Shown here: positions 27,401 through 33,992 of the stretch, piece by piece
Numbering within the stretch: the stretch's first letter is position 1
How the letters are laid out: each line of letters begins with the position of its first letter
Source of the DNA: Micromonospora antibiotica
GTDB taxonomy: Bacteria > Actinomycetota > Actinomycetes > Mycobacteriales > Micromonosporaceae
Direction: 5' to 3'
Assembly (NCBI RefSeq): GCF_017599305.1
Contig: NZ_JAGFWR010000023.1
Location: 1-64,000 of the forward strand
Length of the DNA stretch: 64,000 nt
Position numbers and translations under genes: made by a program
Notes under the pieces: model-generated
Database searches by the model: none
What the model was told of the DNA's origin: nothing
Seen by the model: the letters and a program-made list of their open reading frames with translations, nothing else

Positions 27401-28129
27401 GTCCTTACGGTTGGCAGGGGCGGCGGACCACTCGTCGGCGTACCGTTCGGCGACCTCGCGGGTCTGCACCTTGAACAACGCCCGGCCCGGCCAGATCCAG
27501 CCCCCGGTGCCGGTGTCCGGTGCCGAGCCGAACGTCATGGTGTCCTGGTTCCACCGGCTGCCGTCGGCGGTCAGCGTGTCGTACCGGGTGTTGACGTCCG
27601 GCCGGAACACCACCCGGGTCCCGCCGCTGCCCGCGCCCTGGCCCCGCAGCACCAGGAAGTTCGCGTCGACGTAGATCTGCCGGGAGATGTCGATCCGCCC
27701 GGCCGGCAGCGCGATCAGCGAGAGCCGGCGGGCGTTGCCGGACGGCGAGCAGTTGGCCTTGATCCGGTCGATGGCCGACTGGAGGCCCACGCTGTCGTCC
27801 ACCGAGTCGTCCGCGCGGACCCCGAACTCACCGGCCAGCCGGGCCGGGTCGATCGTGCAGGCGCCGCCGGCCAGATCTCCGTCGGTCGGCAACGACTGGC
27901 CGCCGAGATAGCCGACCCGGGACCAGTCGGGCATCCCGGCGACCCCGCCGATCCGGTTGCCGGCGGTCAGCTCGGCATCCCCCGCGACGCCCGCCACCAG
28001 CGACGCCGCCCCGCCTGTCGACGGCGGCACCCCCGCCGGCCGGGCCGCCGCCTGCGCCGACGACGGCGGGGGCACGGCGACCGTCGAGATGAGCAACAGC
28101 CCCAGCAGTACGCGGGCAGCGCGGACCAT
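24425..28129 (-). CDS. Secreted beta-helix / CdtB-like nuclease / ricin-lectin fusion protein
   Basis: 1234 residues. Signal peptide (~1-26, VLLGLLLISTVAVPPPSSAQA). Residues ~85-640 look like a pectate-lyase-type right-handed beta-helix: DDSVGLQSAIDRIKANC, then many IEHNTFDGAWN-like turns. Residues ~680-930 are an endonuclease/exonuclease/phosphatase domain closest to cytolethal distending toxin subunit B: TWNMQG, VALQEAGSPP, FFTVHGWSG, VLGDFNREP, LDYAV and SDHHPVTY supply Asn/Gln, Glu, His, Asp-Asn and Asp-His metal and catalytic residues. Residues ~960-1234 contain four QxW motifs (QQW, QLW, QRW, QLW) of ricin-type beta-trefoils. AGGGAG precedes the ATG by six bases. The small secreted gene begins the same operon. 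Likely an exported, carbohydrate-targeted DNase or phosphatase; target cell and uptake route unknown. Confidence 0.85.
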   Translation of the reverse strand: MVRAARVLLGLLLISTVAVPPPSSAQAAARPAGVPPSTGGAASLVAGVAGDAELTAGNRIGGVAGMPDWSRVGYLGGQSLPTDGDLAGGACTIDPARLAGEFGVRADDSVDDSVGLQSAIDRIKANCSPSGNARRLSLIALPAGRIDISRQIYVDANFLVLRGQGAGSGGTRVVFRPDVNTRYDTLTADGSRWNQDTMTFGSAPDTGTGGWIWPGRALFKVQTREVAERYADEWSAAPANRKDLFEGSINQHWASGQKLGSASTDPGFSARAGQNVIRLDVKAKMDGFRVGGYVWVGVANSLRFYEQQGLAPDDPGTRENLHMRQQMFRATAVNTSAKTVTLDRPLEYDAPVDSTSDGSAPIAGNVYTSKITPLRAVEGVGFENFAFSQEMSGLPKLLGGVYQPSPTDAVHNYGNLAPEYAMHGIAFKWAANSWARGLAGSMTGSHPIVTEVARNLQIEHNTFDGAWNKGKGGNGYLRGSRVWDSLWAYNTSRNLRHFTFQWSASGNVAFGNDLDSDLNLHGGWERYNLFEGNTVRVPYEHRSGSCTANCGGEGGELEDGTWFPIWWAAAAKAIKWSGASGPQNVFHRNTMIKQSVAGGPYLPYEPYSSDGADAEAIYQFGSDQANPRAFTPLSQGGAAIKDWSGRETVNYAGQGVAVRTGERWPSLFLRDVGQLEPRDGNRRTVVTWNMQGAGSSAGGTYENKYATVTGFLSAGALAVALQEAGSPPAGSAHERGQYTQNVFQNNGVFPPVYEYYLGTLLGEPTRHLYWLNTDTSTQGPNRVNLAIATAQRADQIALVAGQAGARPALGVRIGETFFFTVHGWSGNGAGNDIPTTLANIRTYIQNNPGPNGPYEWIVLGDFNREPQDLRNALPANQYGVMAPDGNTHPTLGPVRTLDYAVTAYGNGAPRLFQAHTETTIINSDHHPVTYGFELRAAAEVPPLSTPTMPGRALLRNAATTRVADAEPNGGPLVVDTAYDPSRAQQWRLEWDNEFPGHLRLQRVREGNSTDDRYLGLADAAPDARAALGWSPSLAQLWRPVSNGDGTYTLLNYLTGQALTALPGDFLLAARDATDSPYQRWFFSSSTDLELRRDILPVTAPAGTEAELGVAGPDGVEGRPVQLLPTTTGTREWQPVPAGQRGADRCFYLLHGDEYLTSTPDGGLPRPGAHVVLDDYDPHSEGQLWCVHQDSTSMSIYNNTVVQGQLVQTYLTGHGLNAHLSVESVPDNGRDGWRW

Positions 28130-28153
28130 GAGCGTCTCCCTGTTCAGGGTGGA

Positions 28154-28585
28154 TCAGTACCGGTAGTAGTGCGCGTCCTTACGGCCACCGGAGGCGGTCG
28201 TGCCCTCGGCGGCGATGCCGATCCCGGTGACGCCGTTGTAGAACGTCTCGTACTTCCGGTTCGGGCCGATCACCAGGAAGGTGTCGGTGCTGGTGTTGAA
28301 GTGCCCGACGACCGAGATCAGGGTGGCCTCGCTGCCGGTCGGCACCGGCCCCCACCAGCAGTCGGCCCCCGGGTCGAGGACCGGGCCCAGGGGCAGGGTC
28401 TGGTTGTTGAGCGCCAGGTACTCGAGGTGCACCCGGTAGTTGCCCCAGGGGCAGAGCTGCACCCACCCGTCGCGGATGGTGGAGGCCGAGGCGGGCGTCG
28501 TGGGCGCCACGACCAGCGCGACCGCGCCGATCGACGCGACGACCGTCGCCAACACCCGCCGGAGCTCGAAACGCTTCGATGTCAT
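28154..28585 (-). CDS. Small secreted protein, operon partner of the CdtB-like protein
   Basis: 143 residues with a clear Sec signal (~1-35, RRVLATVVASIGAVALVV ending ASA). The mature part is rich in aromatic residues, with two Cys (LCPWGNY and DCWWGP) that could form a disulfide, and ends KDAHYYRY. I recognise no family. It is only 24 bases upstream of the CdtB-like gene, so the two are co-expressed. It may be an accessory or delivery subunit, an inhibitor, or an independent envelope protein; the sequence cannot decide. Confidence 0.78.
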   Translation of the reverse strand: MTSKRFELRRVLATVVASIGAVALVVAPTTPASASTIRDGWVQLCPWGNYRVHLEYLALNNQTLPLGPVLDPGADCWWGPVPTGSEATLISVVGHFNTSTDTFLVIGPNRKYETFYNGVTGIGIAAEGTTASGGRKDAHYYRY

Positions 28586-28620
28586 GCCAGGCAGAGTAGG
28601 TCGCCCCAGTGGACAGACAG

Positions 28621-28635
28621 TGAATCCCCGATTCA
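28621..28635. promoter_or_regulatory. Inverted repeat upstream of the toxin-like operon
   Basis: TGAATC-CCC-GATTCA is a perfect repeat with six-base arms, 35 bases before the first gene of the operon, where an operator would overlap the promoter. It lies in the 148-base divergent gap shared with the gene at 28734. Confidence 0.4.
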
Positions 28636-28733
28636 GTACGCCACACCACGCGGCCCGGCCGGCCACGTCAGTGCGGTGGTTACCTTTACCCAGCGAGGAC
28701 GAAGGGCCGGGCCGCATCTGCGATCATGGCCTC

Positions 28734-29195
28734 GTGCAGCCCAACCTGGACCGAATCCCGGGGAAGCAGGACCACCTGGCGGCGGCGATCCTTACGCGCG
28801 CACCCCGTCGTCTGGATCAGGGATTCGTCGGCTCCCTTGATCCCGCTGTCGCGGTTGCCCTCGGACGTTACGGCATCCGTCTCGCCACGCTGGCGCTCCG
28901 GAAGAGGTCTCCCGAACTGCTCTGTCGCTCGGTGCTCGCCACCGGGCTCGCCGCATGTCTGGAGCCTGCCGACTTCCGGGACCTCATGGAGGGTCTGGCA
29001 CTGCCGTGGTGCGTGGCGCAGCAGCTCGACGCATCCCCCGCAGCGGTGTTCACCGACGGGGCCGACAGTCTCCCGGATGGCCCGGTCGCCGAGCTCATCA
29101 GGACTTTCGGTGCCCGGACCGACATCACCCTGGAGGCGTTCGGCTGGGAGCTGGTCACCACACCGGACGGACCCGACTTCCGTCCGCAGCGGTGA
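28734..29195 (+). CDS. Hypothetical helical protein
   Basis: 153 residues from a GTG; no family recognised. The sequence is Leu/Ala-rich and helical, with no signal peptide or membrane segment. Coding is supported by strong third-position GC and an even composition (PNLDRIPGKQDHLAAAILTR near the start, TLEAFGWELVTTPDG at the end). No good ribosome site precedes the GTG, so the start is uncertain. It diverges from the toxin-like operon. Confidence 0.65.
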   Translation: MQPNLDRIPGKQDHLAAAILTRAPRRLDQGFVGSLDPAVAVALGRYGIRLATLALRKRSPELLCRSVLATGLAACLEPADFRDLMEGLALPWCVAQQLDASPAAVFTDGADSLPDGPVAELIRTFGARTDITLEAFGWELVTTPDGPDFRPQR

Positions 29196-29289
29196 CCTCT
29201 CGGCTCGCTCACACCACCGGCAGACCCGGAGTTGCCATGCGACCGGAGCCCGCCGCCGAGTTGTCCGATGGCACTGCTGCCGGGGATCC

Positions 29290-29484
29290 CTATCCGAGAC
29301 TGAGATCGTGCTGCTCCAGTGCGCTCTGAATGATCCTGAGCGCTTTCGGTCCCACCCCGTGCAGGACGACCAACGCGGCGCGCGGCACGCCCGCGAGGTC
29401 GCGCAACGTCGGGTAGCCCGCTTCGGTCAGCGCTCGGGTGGCTGGTGCACCGATCTTCGGCAGCGTGTCGAGGGCGGCACTCAC
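29290..29484 (-). CDS. Small helix-hairpin-helix protein
   Basis: 64 residues. LPKIGAPATRALTEAGYPTLRDLAGV followed by LHGVGPKALRIIQSAL forms two helix-hairpin-helix units like those that bind DNA non-specifically. Similar stand-alone proteins are widespread in actinomycetes with unknown function. A GTG at 29484 begins the conserved part; the frame stays open further upstream, so the start is not certain. Confidence 0.62.
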   Translation of the reverse strand: MSAALDTLPKIGAPATRALTEAGYPTLRDLAGVPRAALVVLHGVGPKALRIIQSALEQHDLSLG

Positions 29485-29679
29485 ATCGCCGACCCTACGC
29501 ACCCACAGCCAACAACGCGACCGTGGCACGAGGCCCGACGGCCGCTGCTGTCGACAGCAATAGGGCCATCGCCACTCAGCGCTGGTCGGCAACCGACACT
29601 TGTTGTCCGAGGAACTCGCGGAGGAGTCCCCGAGACGTCTGGCAGCGAAGCCCCGGCTCGTAGGTTCCGCGCGCTCCGC

Positions 29680-29802
29680 TCAGATCACGTACTGCTCGAA
29701 ACGAATCCCGTCGGGCAACTCCACCTCGGCGGTACTCAGCCGCGCCCGCCTTGTGTCGTCCACGACCTGCCCGCCACGGATGGTCCACCGGGTCAACTCC
29801 GT
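29680..29802 (-). pseudogene. 5' fragment of a NUDIX hydrolase gene
   Basis: The frame reads ATELTRWTIRGGQVVDDTRR then LSTAEVELPDGIRFEQYVI before a stop. This is the usual N-terminal strand region of actinobacterial NUDIX hydrolases, but the NUDIX box and everything after it are missing. An in-frame stop lies just upstream. The ~690-base stretch 29485-30172 has no other supported gene, so this is a decayed region. Confidence 0.5.
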
Positions 29803-30172
29803 CGCCTACCCATCCACCACCCCCGTCCGCATCCGCGCGAGCCCCATCCCCGTAGCAAGCGGCATCTCCTGGCGCACCCCCCAGACAAACACCCAACACC
29901 GCCCCCTCTCGGAAGGACGCGGTTTCAGACCATCGACCGCTGCCAGCAGGTGGCGGCCAGCATCGACGAACAGGTCAGACCGTCATCAATTGCCTCCACT
30001 GTCGACCTGCGTCGACCTCACGCTGCCTTCTCACCGCCTCGCCGCTGCCCGACGTCTGGCTTACAAGTTTCGAGCCGCCACACCGGCGTTACCTATTCGT
30101 TACCTTCAAGGACAATGCAGCTCCAATTCGTACGGCATCATCATTCACATTAAGCGATCAAGAAGAGCGGGG

Positions 30173-30631
30173 ATGGAAATGAATTACCGCAAGTCAGTTC
30201 AGGCTGCCTGCGCGGCCATGGTGATCACGACGACGGCCTTCGCCGGTGTAGTCGCGCCTGCGAGTGCGGCAGCAGTTCGGCGAGAGGTGTCGAATCGCGC
30301 CGACGGTAAATGCCTTGACGTTACGAGCGATGTCTCCACCAAAACCTGCACTGGCGCGAGCGGACAGAAGTGGACGATCAACCCGAACAGCTCGGGTGAG
30401 TCGACGTTTGTCAACTACCAAACCGGCCTGTGCCTGGACAGCAACTCGTCCGGGAGCGTATACGCGATTGCGTGCAACGGCGGCGCCTACCAACGCTGGT
30501 ATCTCGGCGGAACGGGTGGCATGTTCATCCACAATGCCGCTACGGAGCGGTGCCTTGAAAGCGCCGCAGGAAACGTCACCACTGCTCGCTGCGACGGAAG
30601 CAAGAAGGGTCAGACGTGGCTGTTGTCCTGA
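30173..30631 (+). CDS. Secreted ricin-type beta-trefoil lectin
   Basis: 152 residues. Signal peptide (~1-34, AACAAMVITTTAFAGVVAPASA) then a single lectin-like domain with three QxW motifs (GQKW, YQRW, GQTW) and paired Cys around the repeats (GKCLDV, KTCTG, GLCLD, IACNG, RCLES, ARCDG). It has no catalytic domain, unlike most actinomycete ricin-domain enzymes. GC content is lower than in neighbours, hinting at acquisition. ATG 30173 or 30179 are both possible. It could bind cell-surface glycans and lies about 2 kb from the CdtB-like fusion, but on the other strand. Confidence 0.87.
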   Translation: MEMNYRKSVQAACAAMVITTTAFAGVVAPASAAAVRREVSNRADGKCLDVTSDVSTKTCTGASGQKWTINPNSSGESTFVNYQTGLCLDSNSSGSVYAIACNGGAYQRWYLGGTGGMFIHNAATERCLESAAGNVTTARCDGSKKGQTWLLS

Positions 30632-30944
30632 ACTGCGAACCGCAGCGGCGCGGACTGCACTACTAGCGATCCCACCTGCCCACGACCCGCCTTCCTGGGC
30701 GGAGACCACCGCCCGGTACGCCACGTCAAGCGGACTTTACGGCTCGCACGGATGCGCGCGTGCCGGGCGGTGGTCTACTCGGCCAGCCTGCGTCAATGGC
30801 GGGCGGGATGGCCGCGCACAACCACCCACGGACCCCGAGCCGCTGGCAGCACCCCGGCCATCCTGGATCCGGAGCGGCCCCCACCAGCGGTGCAGGAACC
30901 GCAACCCCGCGCAAGCCGCCAGTTCGCCGGCCAGCCAGCGTGCG

Positions 30945-31295
30945 CACTCCGACGAACTGTGGCGGCGCAACAAACAGGCCATCGAACGCCACCTCACCGC
31001 GCTGTGCCGCCGACGCGGCCTCCCCCGGTCCAGGTCGTCACCGCCTCCTACCGGGTGCACCGGCGCGGATATTCCACGGCAAGGTCTCCGGGATGCAACG
31101 CCGGAGCGCGGTGCACTTCCACGTTCTGCTGCGCCGCTACGACGTCGACCCGCACGACCGGCATGCCCTCGTCCCGCCGATCACCATCCACGATCCCCGG
31201 CGGACCTGCGCCACCCTCCTGGCCGACCTCGACGGGGCGTCATGCGGATCCCCCGGGACGCCCTCAAGCGCCTCGGCGCATCGCTCACCCCGTAG
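30945..31295 (+). pseudogene. Decayed Rep/integrase remnant of an integrative element
   Basis: Three fragments in two frames. ELWRRNKQAIERHLTALC (about 30945-31020) and, after a frameshift, QRRSAVHFHVLLR (about 31095-31135) resemble the replication initiator of actinomycete integrative elements. IHDPRRTCATLLADLD (about 31186-31235) matches the catalytic HxLRRTxAT region of tyrosine recombinases. They end about 90 bases from the 3' end of a tRNA-Val, the normal integration target for such elements. No intact integrase or excisionase is present. Confidence 0.5.
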
Positions 31296-31332
31296 CCGGG
31301 CTGCTGTGCTTCGCTGCGGTACGACAGCAGAA

Positions 31333-31362
31333 AGGCCACCTCCCGAACTCGGGAAGCGGCCT
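31333..31362 (-). terminator. Hairpin after tRNA-Val
   Basis: AGGCC and GGCCT outer arms enclose TCCCGA/CGGGA inner arms, followed on the minus strand by TTTC. It lies 20 bases beyond the tRNA 3' end and fits a tRNA terminator. Confidence 0.6.
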
Positions 31363-31382
31363 CTGACCTGCGGAACTGAGAG

Positions 31383-31454
31383 TGGGCGATGCTGGTATCG
31401 AACCAGCGACCTCTTCGGTGTGAACGAAGCGCTCTCCCACTGAGCTAATCGCCC
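31383..31454 (-). tRNA. tRNA-Val (anticodon CAC)
   Basis: A complete cloverleaf on the minus strand: acceptor GGGCGAT pairs with ATCGCCC, D-arm GCTC/GAGC, anticodon stem CTTCG/CGAAG around loop TTCACAC (anticodon CAC, reads GUG), and T-arm GCTGG-TTCGATA-CCAGC. The discriminator is A; CCA is not encoded. Its 3' end faces the Rep/integrase remnant. Confidence 0.97.
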
Positions 31455-31511
31455 TCAGCGCCGTTGACTCTACCCGATCGTGGGGCGGAGCCAAAAACCC
31501 GGGGTGCCCGT

Positions 31512-32159
31512 TCAGGTCGTGGCGAGGTAGCGCAGCAGTTGGGCGACCAGGTCGATGCCGAGGCTGTACTTGAGCGAGAGCCAGAGCACCACGGCGACGA
31601 AGACCAGGCCGACGGAGCCGAGCAGGAACCGCACCGGCAGCGACCTGGTGGTGGCCCACCGGGTCCAGGCGTGGACGTGGCGGCGGGTGAAGCCGAGCAG
31701 TCGGCGGGCCCAGTGGAACTCGACGGCCCAGATGGCGAGGCCGGCGATGACGATCAGCCAGCCGGGGCCGGGCAGCGGGATGAGGGCGATGCCGACGGTC
31801 ACCACGAGCGCCCCGGCGACGGCGATGAATATCTTGAGGGCGACCCGGCCGGTGGGGTTGGCCCGGATCAGCTCGAGGGTGGTGCGCAGCCGCCAGCGCC
31901 AGCCGGTGGGGCGGGCGGCCAGGGCGGTACGGCCCGACCGGCCCGCGCCGCCCCGGGCCCGTCCGTTGGCGGCCGGTCGGGACCGGCCTCGGGCGGCGCG
32001 GGAGGCGCCGGCGGTGCGCCCGGTGTCGGAGGTCGTCCGACCGTCTCGGTCCGATGGTGTGATCGGCACCCTGTCACCCCGCCTTTTGGCTGCTCGGGCC
32101 CCTACTTTCGGTGACTCGGCCGTACTCACCGCATCCACTGAGGAACGCTTCGTGGCCAT
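31512..32159 (-). CDS. TIGR02611/PGPGW-family membrane protein
   Basis: 215 residues. A long basic, disordered N-terminus (~1-85) precedes two or three membrane segments: IFIAVAGALVVTVGIALIPL, then PGPGWLIVIAGLAIWAVEF with the PLPGPGW signature, and FLLGSVGLVFVAVVLWLSL. The family is conserved in actinobacteria and its function is unknown. The ATG at 32159 gives the full basic tail; later starts cannot be excluded. Confidence 0.85.
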   Translation of the reverse strand: MATKRSSVDAVSTAESPKVGARAAKRRGDRVPITPSDRDGRTTSDTGRTAGASRAARGRSRPAANGRARGGAGRSGRTALAARPTGWRWRLRTTLELIRANPTGRVALKIFIAVAGALVVTVGIALIPLPGPGWLIVIAGLAIWAVEFHWARRLLGFTRRHVHAWTRWATTRSLPVRFLLGSVGLVFVAVVLWLSLKYSLGIDLVAQLLRYLATT

Positions 32160-32431
32160 TTCACCCCCCAGTGTCGTCCTGGACCGTCACTTGCGCAGAC
32201 CACTGGACGTTACCGGAGTAAGTCGACGACTGAACCACCCGACTTCGGACGGGCTCCCGACTGGGCAGAACCGGAAATCCTACAAGAATTCTCACATTCT
32301 CACGGCGATTCGGACCCCCTTCCCACCACTGGGTGAAGTCAGCGTATGGCGGAGCGTAGCCAGCAGTAGCACCTGAGTATGGGAAAAGCGGGACACGCGC
32401 GTTCCGCAGCGGTGCCGGGGGGAGAACGTCC

Positions 32432-32863
32432 ATGAGTGTCATCCGACCGACGACCGTAGAGGTCGAGACGTCACTAAGGCTCGTCGCGCCTGACGCCACC
32501 GCATTGCCGGTGCGTGCCAGCCTGCGTTACGACCCTGCTGATCCGTATGCGGTCCATGTCCTGTTCCACGCCGAATCGGCCGGGGGCGAGGCGGTGAGCT
32601 GGTCCTTCGCCCGCGAACTGCTGGTCACCGGCCTCGACGAGCCGGCCGGCATCGGCGACGTCCGGGTCTGGCCCTGGGCCACCCCGCGCGGCGACTTCGT
32701 CGCGCTGGCCCTGTCGTCGCCCGACGGTAACGCCCTGTTCGAGGTCCCGCGCAGTGTGCTGGTGCGCTTCCTGCGCCGGACCTACGTCGTCGTCCCGCGC
32801 GGCCGGGAGGCCGAGCACCTGGACGTCGACACGGCGGTGACCCGGCTGCTCGCCGGCCGCTGA
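32432..32863 (+). CDS. ssgB: SsgB-type sporulation/cell-division regulator
   Basis: 143 residues across one SsgA-like protein domain (VETSLRLVAPDATALPVRASLRYDPADPYAV..., WSFARELL, GDVRVWPW, FLRRTYVVVPRG). In Streptomyces SsgB brings FtsZ to sporulation septa; this length and the lack of extra domains fit SsgB best among SALPs. GGGGGGAGAAC precedes the ATG. It stands alone with a 270-base upstream gap (promoter region; no clear element identified) and a strong terminator behind. It marks this region as core chromosome of a sporulating actinomycete. Confidence 0.92.
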   Translation: MSVIRPTTVEVETSLRLVAPDATALPVRASLRYDPADPYAVHVLFHAESAGGEAVSWSFARELLVTGLDEPAGIGDVRVWPWATPRGDFVALALSSPDGNALFEVPRSVLVRFLRRTYVVVPRGREAEHLDVDTAVTRLLAGR

Positions 32864-32873
32864 CCGACCCGTA

Positions 32874-32912
32874 CCGGAGCCGCGCGGATCTGCCGAGTCC
32901 GCGCGGCTCCGG
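32874..32912 (+). terminator. Terminator of ssgB
   Basis: Perfect 15-base arms (CCGGAGCCGCGCGGA at 32874-32888 and its complement at 32898-32912) with a nine-base loop, 11 bases after the stop. No T-tract. The rest of the gap to 33059 is a GC-rich low-complexity stretch. Confidence 0.75.
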
Positions 32913-33059
32913 CCGTCCACTTCCAGTCCGCACCGCCGGTACGGACCGACCGTCGGGCACCCGGCGCGACCCAGCCCGCCGGCCCGACCGCCGGACCCCC
33001 AGGCCCGGCCGCCCACCGCCGGACCCCGGGCCCGGCCGGCCACCCGTCGGGTACGCCGG

Positions 33060-33836
33060 TCAGCCGTGGGTGGTGATGCCGCCGTCCACCGGGATCACCG
33101 CGCCGGTCAGGTACGCCCCGGCCCGCGACGACAGGTAGATCGCCGTGCCGGCCATGTCCTCGGGGCGGCCGATCCGACCGAGCGGCACCTGCTGGGCGAT
33201 TGCCGCCCGCGACGCCGGGTCGTCCAGGGCGAAGGCCATCATCTTGCTGTCGAACGGGCCCGGGGCGATCGCGTTGACCGTGATCCGCTCGGCGGCGAGC
33301 TGGTGGGCCAGGCTGCGGGTGAGCATGTGCACGGCTGCTTTCGTCGCGGAGTAGGCGTACACCTCCATGGCCGGCACCCGGAGGCCGTCGATGGAGCCGA
33401 TGTTGATCACGCGGGCCGGGTCGTCGTCGTCGGCTGCCGCGCGCAGCAGCGGCAGCAGTGCGGTGGTGAGCCGGAAAACCGCCTTCACGTTGACCGACCA
33501 GAGCTTGTCGAACGCGGCGTCCGGGTACGACTCCAGCGGCGCACCCCAGGTCGCGCCCGCGTTGTTGACCAGCACGTCGAGCCGGTCGTACCGTTCGCCG
33601 ACGGCGGTGGCGAGGGCCTCGGCGCCCGCGTCGTCGCTGAGGTCGGCGGGGATCGCCTCGCAGCGCCCCTCGGCGGACAGTTCCTTGGCCACCGCCTCGC
33701 ACACGTCTGCCTTGCGGGACGAGATGACCACGGTGGCCCCGGCCCGGACGAAGCCCCGGGCGATCATCAGCCCGATCCCCCGGGAGCCGCCGGTGACCAG
33801 GACCGTCTTGCCGTCGACCGAGAACAGATCCGTCAT
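33060..33836 (-). CDS. Short-chain dehydrogenase/reductase (FabG/gluconate-5-dehydrogenase-like)
   Basis: 258 residues, classical SDR. VLVTGGSRGIG binds NAD(P), NNAG at ~90, catalytic Ser in INIGSIDG and YAYSATK holds Tyr and Lys. C-terminal GAYLTGAVIPVDGG is typical. The substrate is unknown; relatives act on 3-oxoacyl or sugar acid substrates. A perfect 14-base palindrome lies upstream, suggesting control by a TetR-type repressor. Confidence 0.93.
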   Translation of the reverse strand: MTDLFSVDGKTVLVTGGSRGIGLMIARGFVRAGATVVISSRKADVCEAVAKELSAEGRCEAIPADLSDDAGAEALATAVGERYDRLDVLVNNAGATWGAPLESYPDAAFDKLWSVNVKAVFRLTTALLPLLRAAADDDDPARVINIGSIDGLRVPAMEVYAYSATKAAVHMLTRSLAHQLAAERITVNAIAPGPFDSKMMAFALDDPASRAAIAQQVPLGRIGRPEDMAGTAIYLSSRAGAYLTGAVIPVDGGITTHG

Positions 33837-33862
33837 GAGCACCCCATCGCACGTCGCGGTCC

Positions 33863-33876
33863 TTACCGATCGGTAA
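33863..33876. promoter_or_regulatory. Perfect palindromic operator upstream of the SDR gene
   Basis: TTACCGATCGGTAA is a perfect 14-base palindrome, 27 bases before the SDR start, of the kind bound by TetR-family repressors. No TetR gene is adjacent; the nearest is at 51 kb, whose own site differs. Confidence 0.65.
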
Positions 33877-33992
33877 CGTAGCCCGGCCCCGGCGGGCGGA
33901 CAACCCCGCGACGGTCGACGGGCCACCCGGAGCGCGACCGGGTCCCGTCGCCGGGATGCGACCCCGGCCGTCCCCGGTTACGGTCGAAGACG

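Noticed and set aside
25664..28840. Open frame of over 1000 codons opposite the CdtB-like fusion
   Set aside because: No domains, low complexity, no ribosome site; the minus-strand protein has many motifs.
29576..29899. 107-codon minus frame as a gene
   Set aside because: Low complexity; a different frame in the same place shows NUDIX similarity.
30760..31443. Intact integrase gene in one frame up to the tRNA
   Set aside because: The recognisable parts lie in two frames and cover only short motifs; the frame runs into the tRNA gene.
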